Shown here: one piece after another, positions 1 to 8,117 of the stretch
Position numbering within the stretch: position 1 is the first letter of the stretch
Layout: each line of letters starts with the position of its first letter
Assembly: GCA_030431755.1 (NCBI GenBank)
Contig: JAUIIK010000038.1
Span: forward strand, 1 to 39,467
Reading direction: 5' to 3'
DNA: 39,467 nucleotides
From: Chloroflexia bacterium
GTDB lineage: Bacteria; Chloroflexota; Chloroflexia; Thermomicrobiales; CFX8
Made by a program: the position numbers and the translations under genes
The notes under the pieces: generated by a model
The model's database searches: none
What the model was told of the DNA's origin: nothing
Seen by the model: the letters and a program-made list of their open reading frames with translations, nothing else

Positions 1-1192
1 GTTTGGCGAGGCTGGCCTGGACGGCGCTCTGGATAATGCGTTTGGCTTCGGCCCGGCCCAGGTGCGGAGCGAGCGCGAGGTTGAGCGCCTCGGCCAGCAT
101 CAGCCCGTTCGATGCGTCGAGGTTGGCCCGCATCCGCTCAACATCGACGACGATGTTCTCGCTGACGAAGAGCGCGTTTTTGAGGGTGCTGGCGGTCAGC
201 TCGAACATGCGGGGTAGCGTCAGCCATTCGATCTGCCAGGTGCCCGCGCCGCGCTCGTGCTCCTGGAGCATGGCCTGGTGCATCGTCGCGCCGAGGTTGG
301 CGTTGGCGCGAGCGGCGGCGATGATCGCTTCGCTGACGACCGGATTGCTCTTTTGGGGCATCGTGCTGGAGCCGCCGCGCGCCGGGTCATCGCTCTCGCG
401 GACCTCGCCAACCTCGGTCTGGGCCAGCAGGATGATGTCGCCAGCCATCTTCGCCAGGCTGCCGCTGACCATCGAGAGCCAACCGGCCAGCTCGACGAGC
501 GTGTCGCGCTGGGTGTGCCAGGGCGCGGCCTGCACGCCGAGGTTCAGCCTGCCGGCGAGTCCTGCCAGCGTCTCAATGCCCCGGTCGCCGAGCGAGGCCA
601 GCGTCCCGACCGCGCCGCCGAACTGGACGACCAGTAGGCGCGGTTTCAGCTCCTCGAGGCGCTCGTGGTGGCGGACCAGTGGCGCGAGCCAACCGGCGGC
701 CTTCAGGCCAAATGTCGTCGGCAGCGCTTGCTGTGACTTCGTCCGGCCAGCCATGACCGTCGAGCGGTGCTGATCCGCCAGGCCGGCGAGGTTGGCGATG
801 ATCTGAGCGAGCTCGTCTTCCATATGAGCGAGCCCGTCGCGGACCTGGAGGACGAGCGCGGTGTCCATGATGTCCTGCGTTGTCGCGCCCCAGTGGACAT
901 AGCTCGCGGCCTCGCCGCCAACGGCGGCGCGGAGCTCGTCAATCATGCCAGTCGTAGGGATGCCGGCTAGCTCCATGCTCCGCTGCAATGGGCCAGGCTC
1001 GATCTTCAGCGCAGCAGTAGTTGTGGCGATGCGTTCGGCGGCAGCGGCGGGGATGATCCCAAGCTCGCCCTGGGTCTGAGCCAGCGCGACCTCGACATGG
1101 ACCATCTCCGCGACGAATTGCTCGTCGGAGAAGATACGGGCGATCTCGGGGTCGCTGTAGACCGCGCCGAGGATGCGGGAGCTGCCGATCAT
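1..1192 (-). CDS. pcaB: 3-carboxy-cis,cis-muconate cycloisomerase (C-terminus beyond window)
   Basis: Cytoplasmic enzyme of the protocatechuate branch of the beta-ketoadipate pathway, converting 3-carboxy-cis,cis-muconate to gamma-carboxymuconolactone. The visible product begins MIGSSRILGAVYSD and runs about 397 residues before the window edge, against roughly 450 for the family. It belongs to the fumarase/aspartase/adenylosuccinate lyase superfamily. The superfamily signature GGSSTMPQKSNPV is present at about residues 271-283, as is an HWGATTQD segment typical of this group. The start ATG (1192-1190) overlaps the pcaG stop in an ATGA arrangement, so the two are translationally coupled. Bacterial-type PcaB is favoured over adenylosuccinate lyase because the gene directly follows pcaHG. 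The missing C-terminus is due only to the window boundary. Confidence 0.93.
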   Translation of the reverse strand, partial: MIGSSRILGAVYSDPEIARIFSDEQFVAEMVHVEVALAQTQGELGIIPAAAAERIATTTAALKIEPGPLQRSMELAGIPTTGMIDELRAAVGGEAASYVHWGATTQDIMDTALVLQVRDGLAHMEDELAQIIANLAGLADQHRSTVMAGRTKSQQALPTTFGLKAAGWLAPLVRHHERLEELKPRLLVVQFGGAVGTLASLGDRGIETLAGLAGRLNLGVQAAPWHTQRDTLVELAGWLSMVSGSLAKMAGDIILLAQTEVGEVRESDDPARGGSSTMPQKSNPVVSEAIIAAARANANLGATMHQAMLQEHERGAGTWQIEWLTLPRMFELTASTLKNALFVSENIVVDVERMRANLDASNGLMLAEALNLALAPHLGRAEAKRIIQSAVQASLAK

Positions 1193-1788
1193 GGGTCGAA
1201 GAAGACCGTCTCGTCCTGGCCCTGGAGCTTCACATCGAGCACATAGACCGGCCCCTCGCTCGATTCGCGGCGCTCCAGCAGCAAGGTGTGCTGCCGCTCA
1301 GGCTCGACGATGTTGAGGATCGTGTCGGCGGCGTTTGCCTCCTCCTCGTCCGAGAAGTAGAAGCGTGTGTAGGCGTGAGTCAGCATCCCGCGCGCAAAGA
1401 CCCGCACGCTGATGTGCGGCGCCTGGAAGCGACGGCTGTCGAAGGGCACCGGGCCGGGCTTGACCGTCCGGAAGCTGAACTGGCCGTCGGAGACGGTGTC
1501 GGAGCGCCCGAAGCCGCGGAATTCCGGGTCGGCGTTCTCGTGGTGCGGGTCGTCCGGGTGGTTGTAGAAGCCGTTGGCGTCGGCCTGCCAGATCTCGACC
1601 AGCGCGTCGGGCACGGCCTCGCCCTCGCCATCGAGCACCCGGCCGCGAATGACGATCCGCTCGCCCTTGACGGCGTCGTTGACCAGATTGTTCTCGTCGC
1701 CGCGGTCGACCAGCCCGAAGTGGAAGAAAGGTCCGACCGTCTGGCTGGCGGTCTGTGGGAGTCTCGAATTACTCATCGTCGTCCGCAT
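1189..1788 (-). CDS. pcaG: protocatechuate 3,4-dioxygenase alpha subunit
   Basis: Alpha chain of the intradiol ring-cleaving dioxygenase that opens protocatechuate to 3-carboxy-cis,cis-muconate. It shows the intradiol fold: an N-terminal SQTVGPFFHFGL segment, the beta-sandwich core PDALVEIWQADANG, and PHISVRVFARG, which aligns with the region holding the iron histidines in the beta chain. As expected for an alpha subunit, the His-x-His iron pair is absent here (PHISV). Length (199 aa) is normal. An alternative ATG lies four codons in (1776); neither has a strong ribosome-binding site, consistent with coupling to pcaH, whose 3' end overlaps this gene by 8-20 bases. Confidence 0.95.
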   Translation of the reverse strand: MRTTMSNSRLPQTASQTVGPFFHFGLVDRGDENNLVNDAVKGERIVIRGRVLDGEGEAVPDALVEIWQADANGFYNHPDDPHHENADPEFRGFGRSDTVSDGQFSFRTVKPGPVPFDSRRFQAPHISVRVFARGMLTHAYTRFYFSDEEEANAADTILNIVEPERQHTLLLERRESSEGPVYVLDVKLQGQDETVFFDP

Positions 1789-2503
1789 CTGGATCTTCGA
1801 ATGGCGTCATCCTGCTTCCATTTAGCACGATATCGAAGCGATAGCCGAGCGCCCATTCCGGCTCGGTTACATCGTGGGCGTAGTCGGCGACCAGCCGGGC
1901 CCTGCCGCGCTCGTCCGGCACCCCCTGGAGGACCGGGTCGAGCGGCAGCAGCGGGTCGCCCGGGAAATACATCTGCGTCACCAGCCGGGAAATGAAGGCG
2001 CGGCCAAAGACTGAGAAGTGGATATGCGCCGGACGCCAGGCGTTCTCGTGATTGCGCCAGGGATACGCCCCCGGCCGGATCGTGACGAAGCGATACTCGC
2101 CGGCGCGGTTGGTCAGCACCCGGCCCGCGCCGGTGAAGTTCGGGTCGAGCGGCGCGTCGTGCTGGTCGACCAGGTGGCGGTAGCGTCCCGCGGCGTTCGC
2201 CTGCCAGACCTCGACCAGCGCGTTCGGGACCGGCCTGCCGACCTCATCGACGATACGACCGGTAACGATGATGCGCTCGCCGATGGGCGGTCCATCGCTG
2301 ACGGCGTTGCGGGTCAGATCATGGTCGAGCGGCTGGATCTCGTCATGACCGTAGACCGGCCCGGTCATCTCGGAGAGTGTCTGCGGCAGCGGCACCAGCG
2401 GCTTCTGCGGCGAGCGCAGGAGCGTAGACTCGTAGGCTGCGTGCAGGTAGGGCGGGTGAATCGACCAATCAAGGGACGATAGCCGCCTGGAGAGCGCGCT
2501 CAT
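1769..2503 (-). CDS. pcaH: protocatechuate 3,4-dioxygenase beta subunit
   Basis: Catalytic beta chain carrying the non-heme Fe(III). All four iron ligands are visible: Tyr108 (GRY), Tyr147 (GAYPW), His160 and His162 (PAHIH). Subtracting the 300 offset used for the Pseudomonas putida beta chain (Tyr408, Tyr447, His460, His462) gives the same numbers, so spacing is fully conserved. Length (244 aa) is standard. It lies between pcaC and pcaG and overlaps pcaG. The 261-base gap separating it from pcaC holds a degenerate inverted repeat rather than an evident promoter. Together with pcaG it forms the alpha-beta protomer of the enzyme. Confidence 0.96.
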   Translation of the reverse strand: MSALSRRLSSLDWSIHPPYLHAAYESTLLRSPQKPLVPLPQTLSEMTGPVYGHDEIQPLDHDLTRNAVSDGPPIGERIIVTGRIVDEVGRPVPNALVEVWQANAAGRYRHLVDQHDAPLDPNFTGAGRVLTNRAGEYRFVTIRPGAYPWRNHENAWRPAHIHFSVFGRAFISRLVTQMYFPGDPLLPLDPVLQGVPDERGRARLVADYAHDVTEPEWALGYRFDIVLNGSRMTPFEDPDADDDE

Positions 2504-2764
2504 GGGCGGGGCTCCATTTCAGGGCGTGTGCGGATTGTTGCAAGAGCCTGCCGGGCCAGACCGCCCGTGGCTGTCATCCTGAGCGGAGGCTTTGCGAAGT
2601 CGAAGGATCTGCGAACGAAGCTGACGCTCGTCGTCGAGGCGAGCGTGGCGCTGGCTGAGTACTTCCATGTAAGCCAGCGACCGCCAGGTATATCCTTCAG
2701 TTGCGCCAAGCCTTCACTCGGGATGACAAACGAGGAGAATTGCGCTTGCCATTGATCTATCTGG
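2504..2764. repeat. interspersed inverted repeat between pcaC and pcaH
   Basis: The pcaH-pcaC gap has no convincing gene. It carries two imperfect inverted arms of a common intergenic repeat type: 2572-2610, beginning TGTCATCCTGAGCGGAGGC, and 2691-2728, ending CTCGGGATGACA. The complement of the right arm matches the left at roughly three quarters of positions by eye, including TGTCATCC, GAGGCTT/GAAGGCTT and GAAGGAT blocks. A cleaner relative with perfect 41-base arms lies at 26817-27013. No transposase is present. Confidence 0.6.
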
Positions 2765-3157
2765 TTAGACATCATCCAGGTCCACCCCCATCTCAGCATA
2801 GACGCTTTTGGCAATGGCGAAGGCGCTGTTGGCGGCCGGGACTCCGGCATAGACGGCGACCTGGTGGAACACCTCAGCGATCTGGGCCGGGCTGACGCCG
2901 GTATTCGCCGTTGCCCGCAGGTGGAGTGCCAGCTCATGCTCGCGGCCGAGCGCGGCCAGAATGGCGATCGTCAGCATGTGCCGTGTTTGCCGGTCGAGCC
3001 CGTCGCTGGTCCAGACTCCGCCCCAGGCCATCTCGGTGATGTAGCGCTGGAACCCGGCGTCGAAGGCGCTCTGGTTAGCCAGCGATCGGTCGACATGGGC
3101 ATCGCCGAGCACCTCGCGGCGCACCTTCATACCTGCTTCATAACGGTCATTGCTCAT
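2765..3157 (-). CDS. pcaC: 4-carboxymuconolactone decarboxylase
   Basis: Converts gamma-carboxymuconolactone to beta-ketoadipate enol-lactone, the step after PcaB. The 130-residue protein has the family length and the small all-helical CMD/AhpD fold. It shows the conserved WGGVWTSDGLDRQTRHMLTIA stretch (about residues 45-65), EHELALH at 73-79 and the ATANTGVSPAQIAEV segment that defines true PcaC proteins. It is stand-alone, not fused to an enol-lactone hydrolase (PcaD) as in some actinobacteria; no pcaD is seen in the window. It lies between pobA and pcaH on the same strand, with repeat elements in both flanking gaps. Confidence 0.94.
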   Translation of the reverse strand: MSNDRYEAGMKVRREVLGDAHVDRSLANQSAFDAGFQRYITEMAWGGVWTSDGLDRQTRHMLTIAILAALGREHELALHLRATANTGVSPAQIAEVFHQVAVYAGVPAANSAFAIAKSVYAEMGVDLDDV

Positions 3158-3210
3158 CTATTTACGTACCCAATTCCCCGACCAGAGGCCGCTCTACCGT
3201 GAAAATTGTG

Positions 3211-3278
3211 GGGATGAGGCTCGTCCCCATCCGTGGATTTGTCGGTTCCGTCCGCCGGATGGGGACGAGCCCCATCCC
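3211..3278. repeat. palindromic repeat, copy A
   Basis: Inverted arms 3211-3233 and 3256-3278 match at 22 of 23 positions. Each arm is itself a small hairpin, GGATGGGG-ACGAG-CCCCATCC. It lies between pobA and pcaC, so a shared transcript would contain it. Three related copies occur at 27028-27101, 29064-29138 and 36229-36304. Confidence 0.8.
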
Positions 3279-3307
3279 TACGTGGGTGTTCGCGACTGGG
3301 TTCCCAG

Positions 3308-4492
3308 TTACGCGAACGTCGCATCGAATGGTAGCCCAACATAGTTCTCCGCCATCGATGTCTGCGCGGCCTCCGAACGTGACAGGTAATCGAGTTCGGC
3401 GACCTGGAGCCGGTGGCTGAAGGGATCATCGTCGAAGCGGTGCATCAGTATCGTGTACCACCAGGAAAAACGGATCGCGGCCCAGACGCGGCGCAGGCAC
3501 GTGTCGGAGTAACGGTCGAGCAGATCGCCCTGGTCATCATTAATGTGCGCTGCCAACGCTGTCGCCAGATAGTAGGCGTCGGAGACTGCCAGGTTGAGCC
3601 CCTTCGCGCCGGTCGGTGGGACGATGTGCGCTGCATCGCCGGCCAGAAACAGGTTGCCAAAGCGCAGCGGCTCGGCCACGAAGCTGCGGAGCGGGGCGAT
3701 GCTCATCTCCAGCCGCGGGCCGGTCGTGACATTGTCGGCGGCCTGCTCCGGCAAGCGGCGGCGGAGCTCGTCCCAGAAGGCGTCGTCGCTCCAGTTGTCG
3801 ACGTTGTCGTCAAGCGCGCACTGGATGTAGTAGCGACTGCGGGTGGGCGAGCGCATGCTGCAGAGGGCGAAACCGCGTTCGTGATTGGCATAGATCAACT
3901 CGTCGTCGACCGGCGGGACATCGGCCAGGATCCCGAGCCAGCCGAAGGGGTAGACGCGCTCGAATGTCGTGATGCGCTCCTCCGGCACGCTCTGGAGCGC
4001 GACGCCATGCGAGCCGTCGCAGCCGGCGACGAAATCGCAGCCGAGCTCTTTGCGCTGCCCGGCTTCCTCGTAGGTGATGCGTGGATGGCTAGTATCGAAA
4101 TCCTCGACGGCGAGCGCCGGGGCGCTGAACTTGATCTCGCCGCCGGCCGCAAGCCGTGACTCGATCAGATCGCGGGTCATCTCGGTCTGACCATAAACCA
4201 TGACGGCCTTGCCGGTGCGAGCCTGGAAGTCGATGCGTTCCAGGCGGTTTGCAAAGGCCATGTTGACGCCGTCGTGGACCAGCCCCTCGCGGTCCATTCT
4301 TTCTCCGACGCCGGACTCCCGTAGCAGATCGACCGTGCCCTGTTCGAGAATGCCGGCCCGGATGCGCGCTTCGACGTAGTCGCGCGTCTGCCGCTCCAGG
4401 ATCACGCTTTCGATGCCCTGGCGGCTCAGGAGGTGGGACAGCATCAGCCCGGCTGGACCGCAACCGATGATGCCGACCTGGGTGCGTTGCAA
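3308..4492 (-). CDS. pobA: 4-hydroxybenzoate 3-monooxygenase
   Basis: FAD-dependent aromatic hydroxylase that makes protocatechuate from 4-hydroxybenzoate, feeding the adjacent pca genes. Length (394 aa) equals that of the Pseudomonas fluorescens enzyme. Visible motifs: the Rossmann GCGPAG (10-15), RIRAGILEQG after the first strand pair, the CDGSHG motif (158-163, NAD(P)H/FAD linking), and GDAAHIVPPTGAKG (285-298). Substrate-site residues known from P. fluorescens are kept: Tyr201, Ser212, Arg214, Arg220, Tyr222, Pro293 and the C-terminal Tyr (here 384) in ENYVGLP. First gene of the apparent pob-pca unit; no pobR or pcaR regulator is adjacent. The ERQTRDYVEARIR segment resembles the region that tunes NADPH/NADH choice, which I do not call. 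Confidence 0.97.
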   Translation of the reverse strand: MQRTQVGIIGCGPAGLMLSHLLSRQGIESVILERQTRDYVEARIRAGILEQGTVDLLRESGVGERMDREGLVHDGVNMAFANRLERIDFQARTGKAVMVYGQTEMTRDLIESRLAAGGEIKFSAPALAVEDFDTSHPRITYEEAGQRKELGCDFVAGCDGSHGVALQSVPEERITTFERVYPFGWLGILADVPPVDDELIYANHERGFALCSMRSPTRSRYYIQCALDDNVDNWSDDAFWDELRRRLPEQAADNVTTGPRLEMSIAPLRSFVAEPLRFGNLFLAGDAAHIVPPTGAKGLNLAVSDAYYLATALAAHINDDQGDLLDRYSDTCLRRVWAAIRFSWWYTILMHRFDDDPFSHRLQVAELDYLSRSEAAQTSMAENYVGLPFDATFA

Positions 4493-4863
4493 GGTGATGG
4501 CGACTCCCGCTAGCGAACAAACAGCGCAATGCTCCAGCGTAACACGCGCCGGGCGCTGGCGAGCGCGCCGGGGGCCGGACAGCGAGAACCGCCGGCAGTG
4601 GAGCTACCGGCGGTCTCTGGGAGGGGGAGGGTGTATTTGAGCGGCAGGAGCGGAGGGGATTCTCCGGCCGCCCGTGGTGTTTGCTGTGCGATCCGAACGC
4701 GCCGGGCGGTTGCCGTGCGATGGTGCCGGGGGCCGATGTGTGGCGGTTGCCCGGCGGCGTCTGTTCGGATCATGAATACAGCATATGCGCTTGCGGAGAG
4801 CCGCACATCGGGAGAGTTACGTATTTACCGGCTGCGCCGATCTGGTGCGCTACGCATGCCCCG
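4493..4863. other. intergenic region with terminator-like hairpin
   Basis: The 371 bases between the 5' end of pobA and the 3' end of the lamin-tail protein hold no convincing gene. The pob promoter should lie near 4493-4560, but no clear -35/-10 pair stands out. The main structure is the hairpin listed at 4588-4614. Confidence 0.5.
4588..4614. terminator. GC-rich hairpin downstream of the lamin-tail gene
   Basis: A perfect 8-bp stem, ACCGCCGG (4588-4595) with CCGGCGGT (4607-4614), encloses an 11-base loop. It lies about 250 bases past the stop of the minus-strand lamin-tail gene and upstream of pobA, and could end transcription before the pob-pca genes. There is no long T run, so intrinsic termination is only a possibility. 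Confidence 0.4.
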
Positions 4864-6087
4864 TCAGTAGGCGTACTCATTGACGACGACGCCGAAGGGG
4901 TTGATCAGCCGGGCAACGTCGCCGCTGTTGTTCCAGACTGCCGAGCAGCGGCCCCAGTAGAGGTCCGTCTCGCTATTCGGCCCGTCGCAGATATGGACGC
5001 GGACGCTCGCGCCAAACCAGAGCACAAATGAGGGCGGGAAGTCGTAGCCGTTGCCGGCGGCGTCCTCGATGCGCCAGCCGGCCATCGAGATCGGCTCGGT
5101 GTCGAAGTTGCGGATCTCGACCCACTCGCCCTCGTCCTCGCCGAAGTCGATCGGATCGGCCAGGACGCCGACGACGCGCAGATCGCCGTCCTCGCGGAAG
5201 GGCTGGATATCCAGCTCGAAGCCGAGAATCTCATAGCGCCAGGTGTAGTAGTGCTGGCCGATGTTGCCGGCCTCGACCTCGAAGCCGGCCGGGTTGCCGG
5301 GCGTGTAGGTCAGGCAGCGGCGCTGGAAGCACTGGGTCAGGACATCGCGCGGTTCGCCGGCCACGCGCACCGTCGCCCAGTACGCCTCAGAGATCGGGAA
5401 GCCGGTCGCGAAGAAGGGATCGGGGAAGAGCTGCGCCTCGAACTGCTCGTCGGTCGTCTGAACGAGGCCGCTGGAGTTCATGAAGGCCCAGAATGGCTCG
5501 GCGACACGGTGGTTGGTTTCGACGACGTAGTAGGTCGCGAAGATGCCCTGGGCGGCTAGCGCCGGATCGTCGGTCAACGTGCCGTCGCGGCTGATGCGGG
5601 TGATGAGCGGGTCTTCAGGGAAGCCGAGCGGCGGCGAACCGGCGCGCTGGAAGGAGCCGTAGGTCGGACCATTCGGATCGTCCGCGTCGCCGGCGACGTT
5701 GATCTCGGCCGGCGCGAAGGCGTCGAACGCGTTGTCGCCCATTTGCATCTGGCCGGTGATGAGTTCGGTGGCGAGCAGGCCGTTGGTGACGTACCAGATC
5801 GAGCTGGGGTCGTCGGCCGGGTAGGTGATCTCCATGCGGGTCTTGTCATAATACTGAACGGTTCGGAAGAGGCCCGGCGCATCGGCGTAGGGCTCGTTGA
5901 GCGCGCCGGTGAAGGCGCTTGGCCCCCACATCCAGGTGCGGCTGACCTGTTGCCCGGCGACGGGACCGTCGGTATAGCGCCAAGTGCGCTCGAAGTAGCT
6001 GTTGGCGGACGGCGCGGCGAGCGCGGGCAGTGCGCTCAATGCAAACAGCATGACCAGCGTTCCAACGGCAACGGTTCTACGCTTCAC
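4864..6087 (-). CDS. secreted lamin-tail-domain protein
   Basis: Predicted exported protein of unknown function. I chose the GTG at 6087 because TGAGGAGC lies just upstream and it starts directly into a signal peptide: VKRRTVAVGT, a hydrophobic stretch and an ALPALAAPS cleavage region. An upstream in-frame ATG (6192) would add 35 residues before that signal. The mature body (about residues 30-295) is rich in Trp, Tyr and acidic residues and is not a family I can name. The last ~105 residues (GDLRVVGVLADPIDFGEDEGEWVEIRNFDTEPISMAGWRIED...) match a lamin-tail (LTD) Ig-like domain, common in exported proteins of Chloroflexota, ending in VVNEYAY. Divergent from the carbonic anhydrase gene, with about 210 bases between. 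Confidence 0.8.
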   Translation of the reverse strand: MKRRTVAVGTLVMLFALSALPALAAPSANSYFERTWRYTDGPVAGQQVSRTWMWGPSAFTGALNEPYADAPGLFRTVQYYDKTRMEITYPADDPSSIWYVTNGLLATELITGQMQMGDNAFDAFAPAEINVAGDADDPNGPTYGSFQRAGSPPLGFPEDPLITRISRDGTLTDDPALAAQGIFATYYVVETNHRVAEPFWAFMNSSGLVQTTDEQFEAQLFPDPFFATGFPISEAYWATVRVAGEPRDVLTQCFQRRCLTYTPGNPAGFEVEAGNIGQHYYTWRYEILGFELDIQPFREDGDLRVVGVLADPIDFGEDEGEWVEIRNFDTEPISMAGWRIEDAAGNGYDFPPSFVLWFGASVRVHICDGPNSETDLYWGRCSAVWNNSGDVARLINPFGVVVNEYAY

Positions 6088-6298
6088 AGATAGCTCCTCA
6101 TCGGTACGGGCAGTTCCCGGCATTATAGGCGCTTTGTCCCGGTTCCCGGCGGGCCTCCGCAGCCGAGATACATACCCAGGGCCGACCGCCACTGTGCCGT
6201 CGGTACCTTCGGACCTTATAGCAAAACATGTCTATCAATACACTCCAGAGAGAGTTGGACCTTACGGGATGTAACCCTGATTGAAGAGGGCTTTTGCT

Positions 6299-7816
6299 AT
6301 GTCATTGATCCGTGTTGGGGCATTGACGCTTGCGTTGATGCTGGTTGGATCGCTGCTCGCTGCCTGTGGCGACGACGCGTCGTCCTCGGCGCCGAATACA
6401 GCCACGTCGGCTTCCGGCAACGAGTCGACCGAGGAGCTCTTCATTCCCACTGAGCCTGAGGAAGAAGAGGAAGAGATCCACTGGGGTTATGAGGGCGCCA
6501 TCGGTCCTGAGAACTGGGCCTCGCTCTCGACGGACTTCGAAGTGTGTGAAGCCGGCGTCGAGCAGTCGCCGATCGATATCAACTTTGCCGACGCTCGTGA
6601 AGACATTCCGGACCCGGTGCTGAACTGGGAGCTGGGCGACCTCCAGATCGTCAACAATGGCCACACCATCCAGGCGAATGTCCGCGAGGGCAGCACGACC
6701 GTACTGAATGGCAAGACCTACAACCTCCTGCAGTTCCACTGGCACAAGCCGTCGGAGCACACCGTTGAAGGCGACCCGTTTGCGATGGAGCTGCACTTCG
6801 TCCACGCCGATGAAGATGGCAGCCTGGCTGTCCTCGGTGTGCTGATCGAAGAGGGCGCCGCGAACCCGCTCTATGACGAGCTCTGGGCTGCTCAACCTGA
6901 AGAAGTCGGCTTTGAGACCGTCAAGGACGTCGACTTCACCGAGCTGCTGCCGGAAGACCTCGCGACCTACACCTACCCCGGTTCGCTGACGACGCCGCCC
7001 TGCTCGGAAGGTGTCGCCTGGAACGTCATCGAGATGCCGGCCACGATGTCGGCCGCCCAGCTCGATGCCTTCCTCTTCGATGGCAATGCCCGCCCGGTCC
7101 AGCCCTTCAACGACCGCGCCGAGGGTGAAGACCACGAAGAGGGCGCGGTCCACTGGGGCTACGAGGGTGCAGAAGGCCCGGAGAACTGGGCTGCCCTCTC
7201 GGCTGATTTCGAAGTCTGCGAAGCCGGCGCTGAGCAGTCGCCGATTGACATCGTCACCGGTTCCGCCGTGGCTGCCGATATCGCCGATCCGGTGCTCAAC
7301 TGGCAGTCCGGCAACCTGGAGATGATCAACAACGGCCACACCATCCAGGCGAACGTCCCGGCTGGTAGCACGACTGTGCTGAACGGCAAGAGCTACAACC
7401 TGATCCAGTTCCACTGGCACAAGCCGTCCGAGAATACGGTTGACGGCGACCCCTTCGCGATGGAGCTGCACTTCGTCCATGCCGATGCGGACGGCAACCT
7501 GGCTGTCCTCGGTGTCCTGATTGACGAAGGCGAAGCGCTGCCGCTCTACGACCAGCTCTGGGATGCCCAGCCGGCGGTTGGCGAGACTGAGATCGTTGAG
7601 GGTGTCGACTTCAGCCAGCTGCTGCCGAGCGACCTGTCGACCTATGTCTTCGCCGGTTCGCTGACGACGCCGCCCTGCTCGGAAGGCGTTGCCTGGAACG
7701 TCCTGGCGACTCCGACCACGATGTCGGCCGAGCAGCTCGATGCCTTCCTCTACGAAGACAACGCCCGCCCGACCCAGCCGGTCAACGACCGTGTCGTCGA
7801 GGTGGACGCTAGCTAA
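6299..7816 (+). CDS. lipoprotein with two tandem alpha-carbonic anhydrase domains
   Basis: Predicted extracytoplasmic lipoprotein hydrating CO2. I start at ATG 6299 because AGAGGG sits 8 bases upstream; a TTG at 6281 is an alternative. A short signal ends in a lipobox (LAAC, Cys23), followed by an acidic/Ser linker. Two complete alpha-CA domains follow, about residues 61-275 and 284-498. Domain 1 has zinc ligands His147, His149 (FHWHKPSE) and His166 (ELHFVH), shuttle-type His122 (NNGHTIQ), the LTTPPCSEG loop, and a Cys83/Cys235 pair. Domain 2 repeats all of these: His372, His374, His391, His347, Cys307/Cys460. Both look catalytically intact. The halves are close even at DNA level, indicating a fairly recent internal duplication. 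Single-domain proteins of about 250 residues are the bacterial norm. Confidence 0.95.
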   Translation: MSLIRVGALTLALMLVGSLLAACGDDASSSAPNTATSASGNESTEELFIPTEPEEEEEEIHWGYEGAIGPENWASLSTDFEVCEAGVEQSPIDINFADAREDIPDPVLNWELGDLQIVNNGHTIQANVREGSTTVLNGKTYNLLQFHWHKPSEHTVEGDPFAMELHFVHADEDGSLAVLGVLIEEGAANPLYDELWAAQPEEVGFETVKDVDFTELLPEDLATYTYPGSLTTPPCSEGVAWNVIEMPATMSAAQLDAFLFDGNARPVQPFNDRAEGEDHEEGAVHWGYEGAEGPENWAALSADFEVCEAGAEQSPIDIVTGSAVAADIADPVLNWQSGNLEMINNGHTIQANVPAGSTTVLNGKSYNLIQFHWHKPSENTVDGDPFAMELHFVHADADGNLAVLGVLIDEGEALPLYDQLWDAQPAVGETEIVEGVDFSQLLPSDLSTYVFAGSLTTPPCSEGVAWNVLATPTTMSAEQLDAFLYEDNARPTQPVNDRVVEVDAS

Positions 7817-8117
7817 ACACCGCTCATCCGAGCGCGCAATGCGCCCCGGCCACGCCCACCAGCGTGGCCGGGGCGTCTGTCGTTCGGCGCAACGCGCCCC
7901 CTGAGTGGATCTCATCAGTTGCGATGTGTGTCTGTTGTGCTCCCAGCGCCGGCACAGGACGCCAGATCAGCGCAACAGGGTGATGTCACTGGAGCATGGC
8001 GAGTCGGATTCTTTGCACCCAGAGTGTGCCCGCTCAGAATGACCCCATGTGGCGTCTTCGCGGGGCAGGCGGCTTCAGGCTCCCTCCCCCGCAATTGGCC
8101 TTGCGCACAAACCTCTG
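7817..8117. other. intergenic region between convergent genes
   Basis: This 301-base gap separates the 3' ends of the carbonic anhydrase and DAO-family genes. After the hairpin at 7842-7875 it holds sequence around 8025-8050 (CGCTCAGAATGACCCC) resembling a decayed arm of the intergenic repeats seen elsewhere (a similar CTCAGAATGACG lies at 29173-29184). I see no supported gene. Confidence 0.45.
7842..7875 (+). terminator. terminator-like hairpin after the carbonic anhydrase gene
   Basis: A perfect GC-rich stem of 14 bp pairs CGCCCCGGCCACGC (7842-7855) with GCGTGGCCGGGGCG (7862-7875) around a 6-base loop, 25 bases past the stop codon. It is followed by TCTGTCGTTC rather than a pure T run. A strong candidate for the 3' end of the carbonic anhydrase transcript. 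Confidence 0.7.

Noticed and set aside
3154-3429. Short open frames across repeat copy A, encoding GDEPHP-like peptides
   Set aside because: The coding appearance comes from the palindromic repeat; similar peptides appear at every copy and on both strands.
5028-5483. Arg/Ser/Pro-rich open frame opposite the lamin-tail gene
   Set aside because: Typical GC-rich antisense shadow with no start signal or family.
6302-7915. A 537-codon open frame antisense to the carbonic anhydrase gene
   Set aside because: It mirrors the codon bias of the sense gene, its product is repetitive because the sense gene is duplicated, and no family resemblance or ribosome-binding site is seen.
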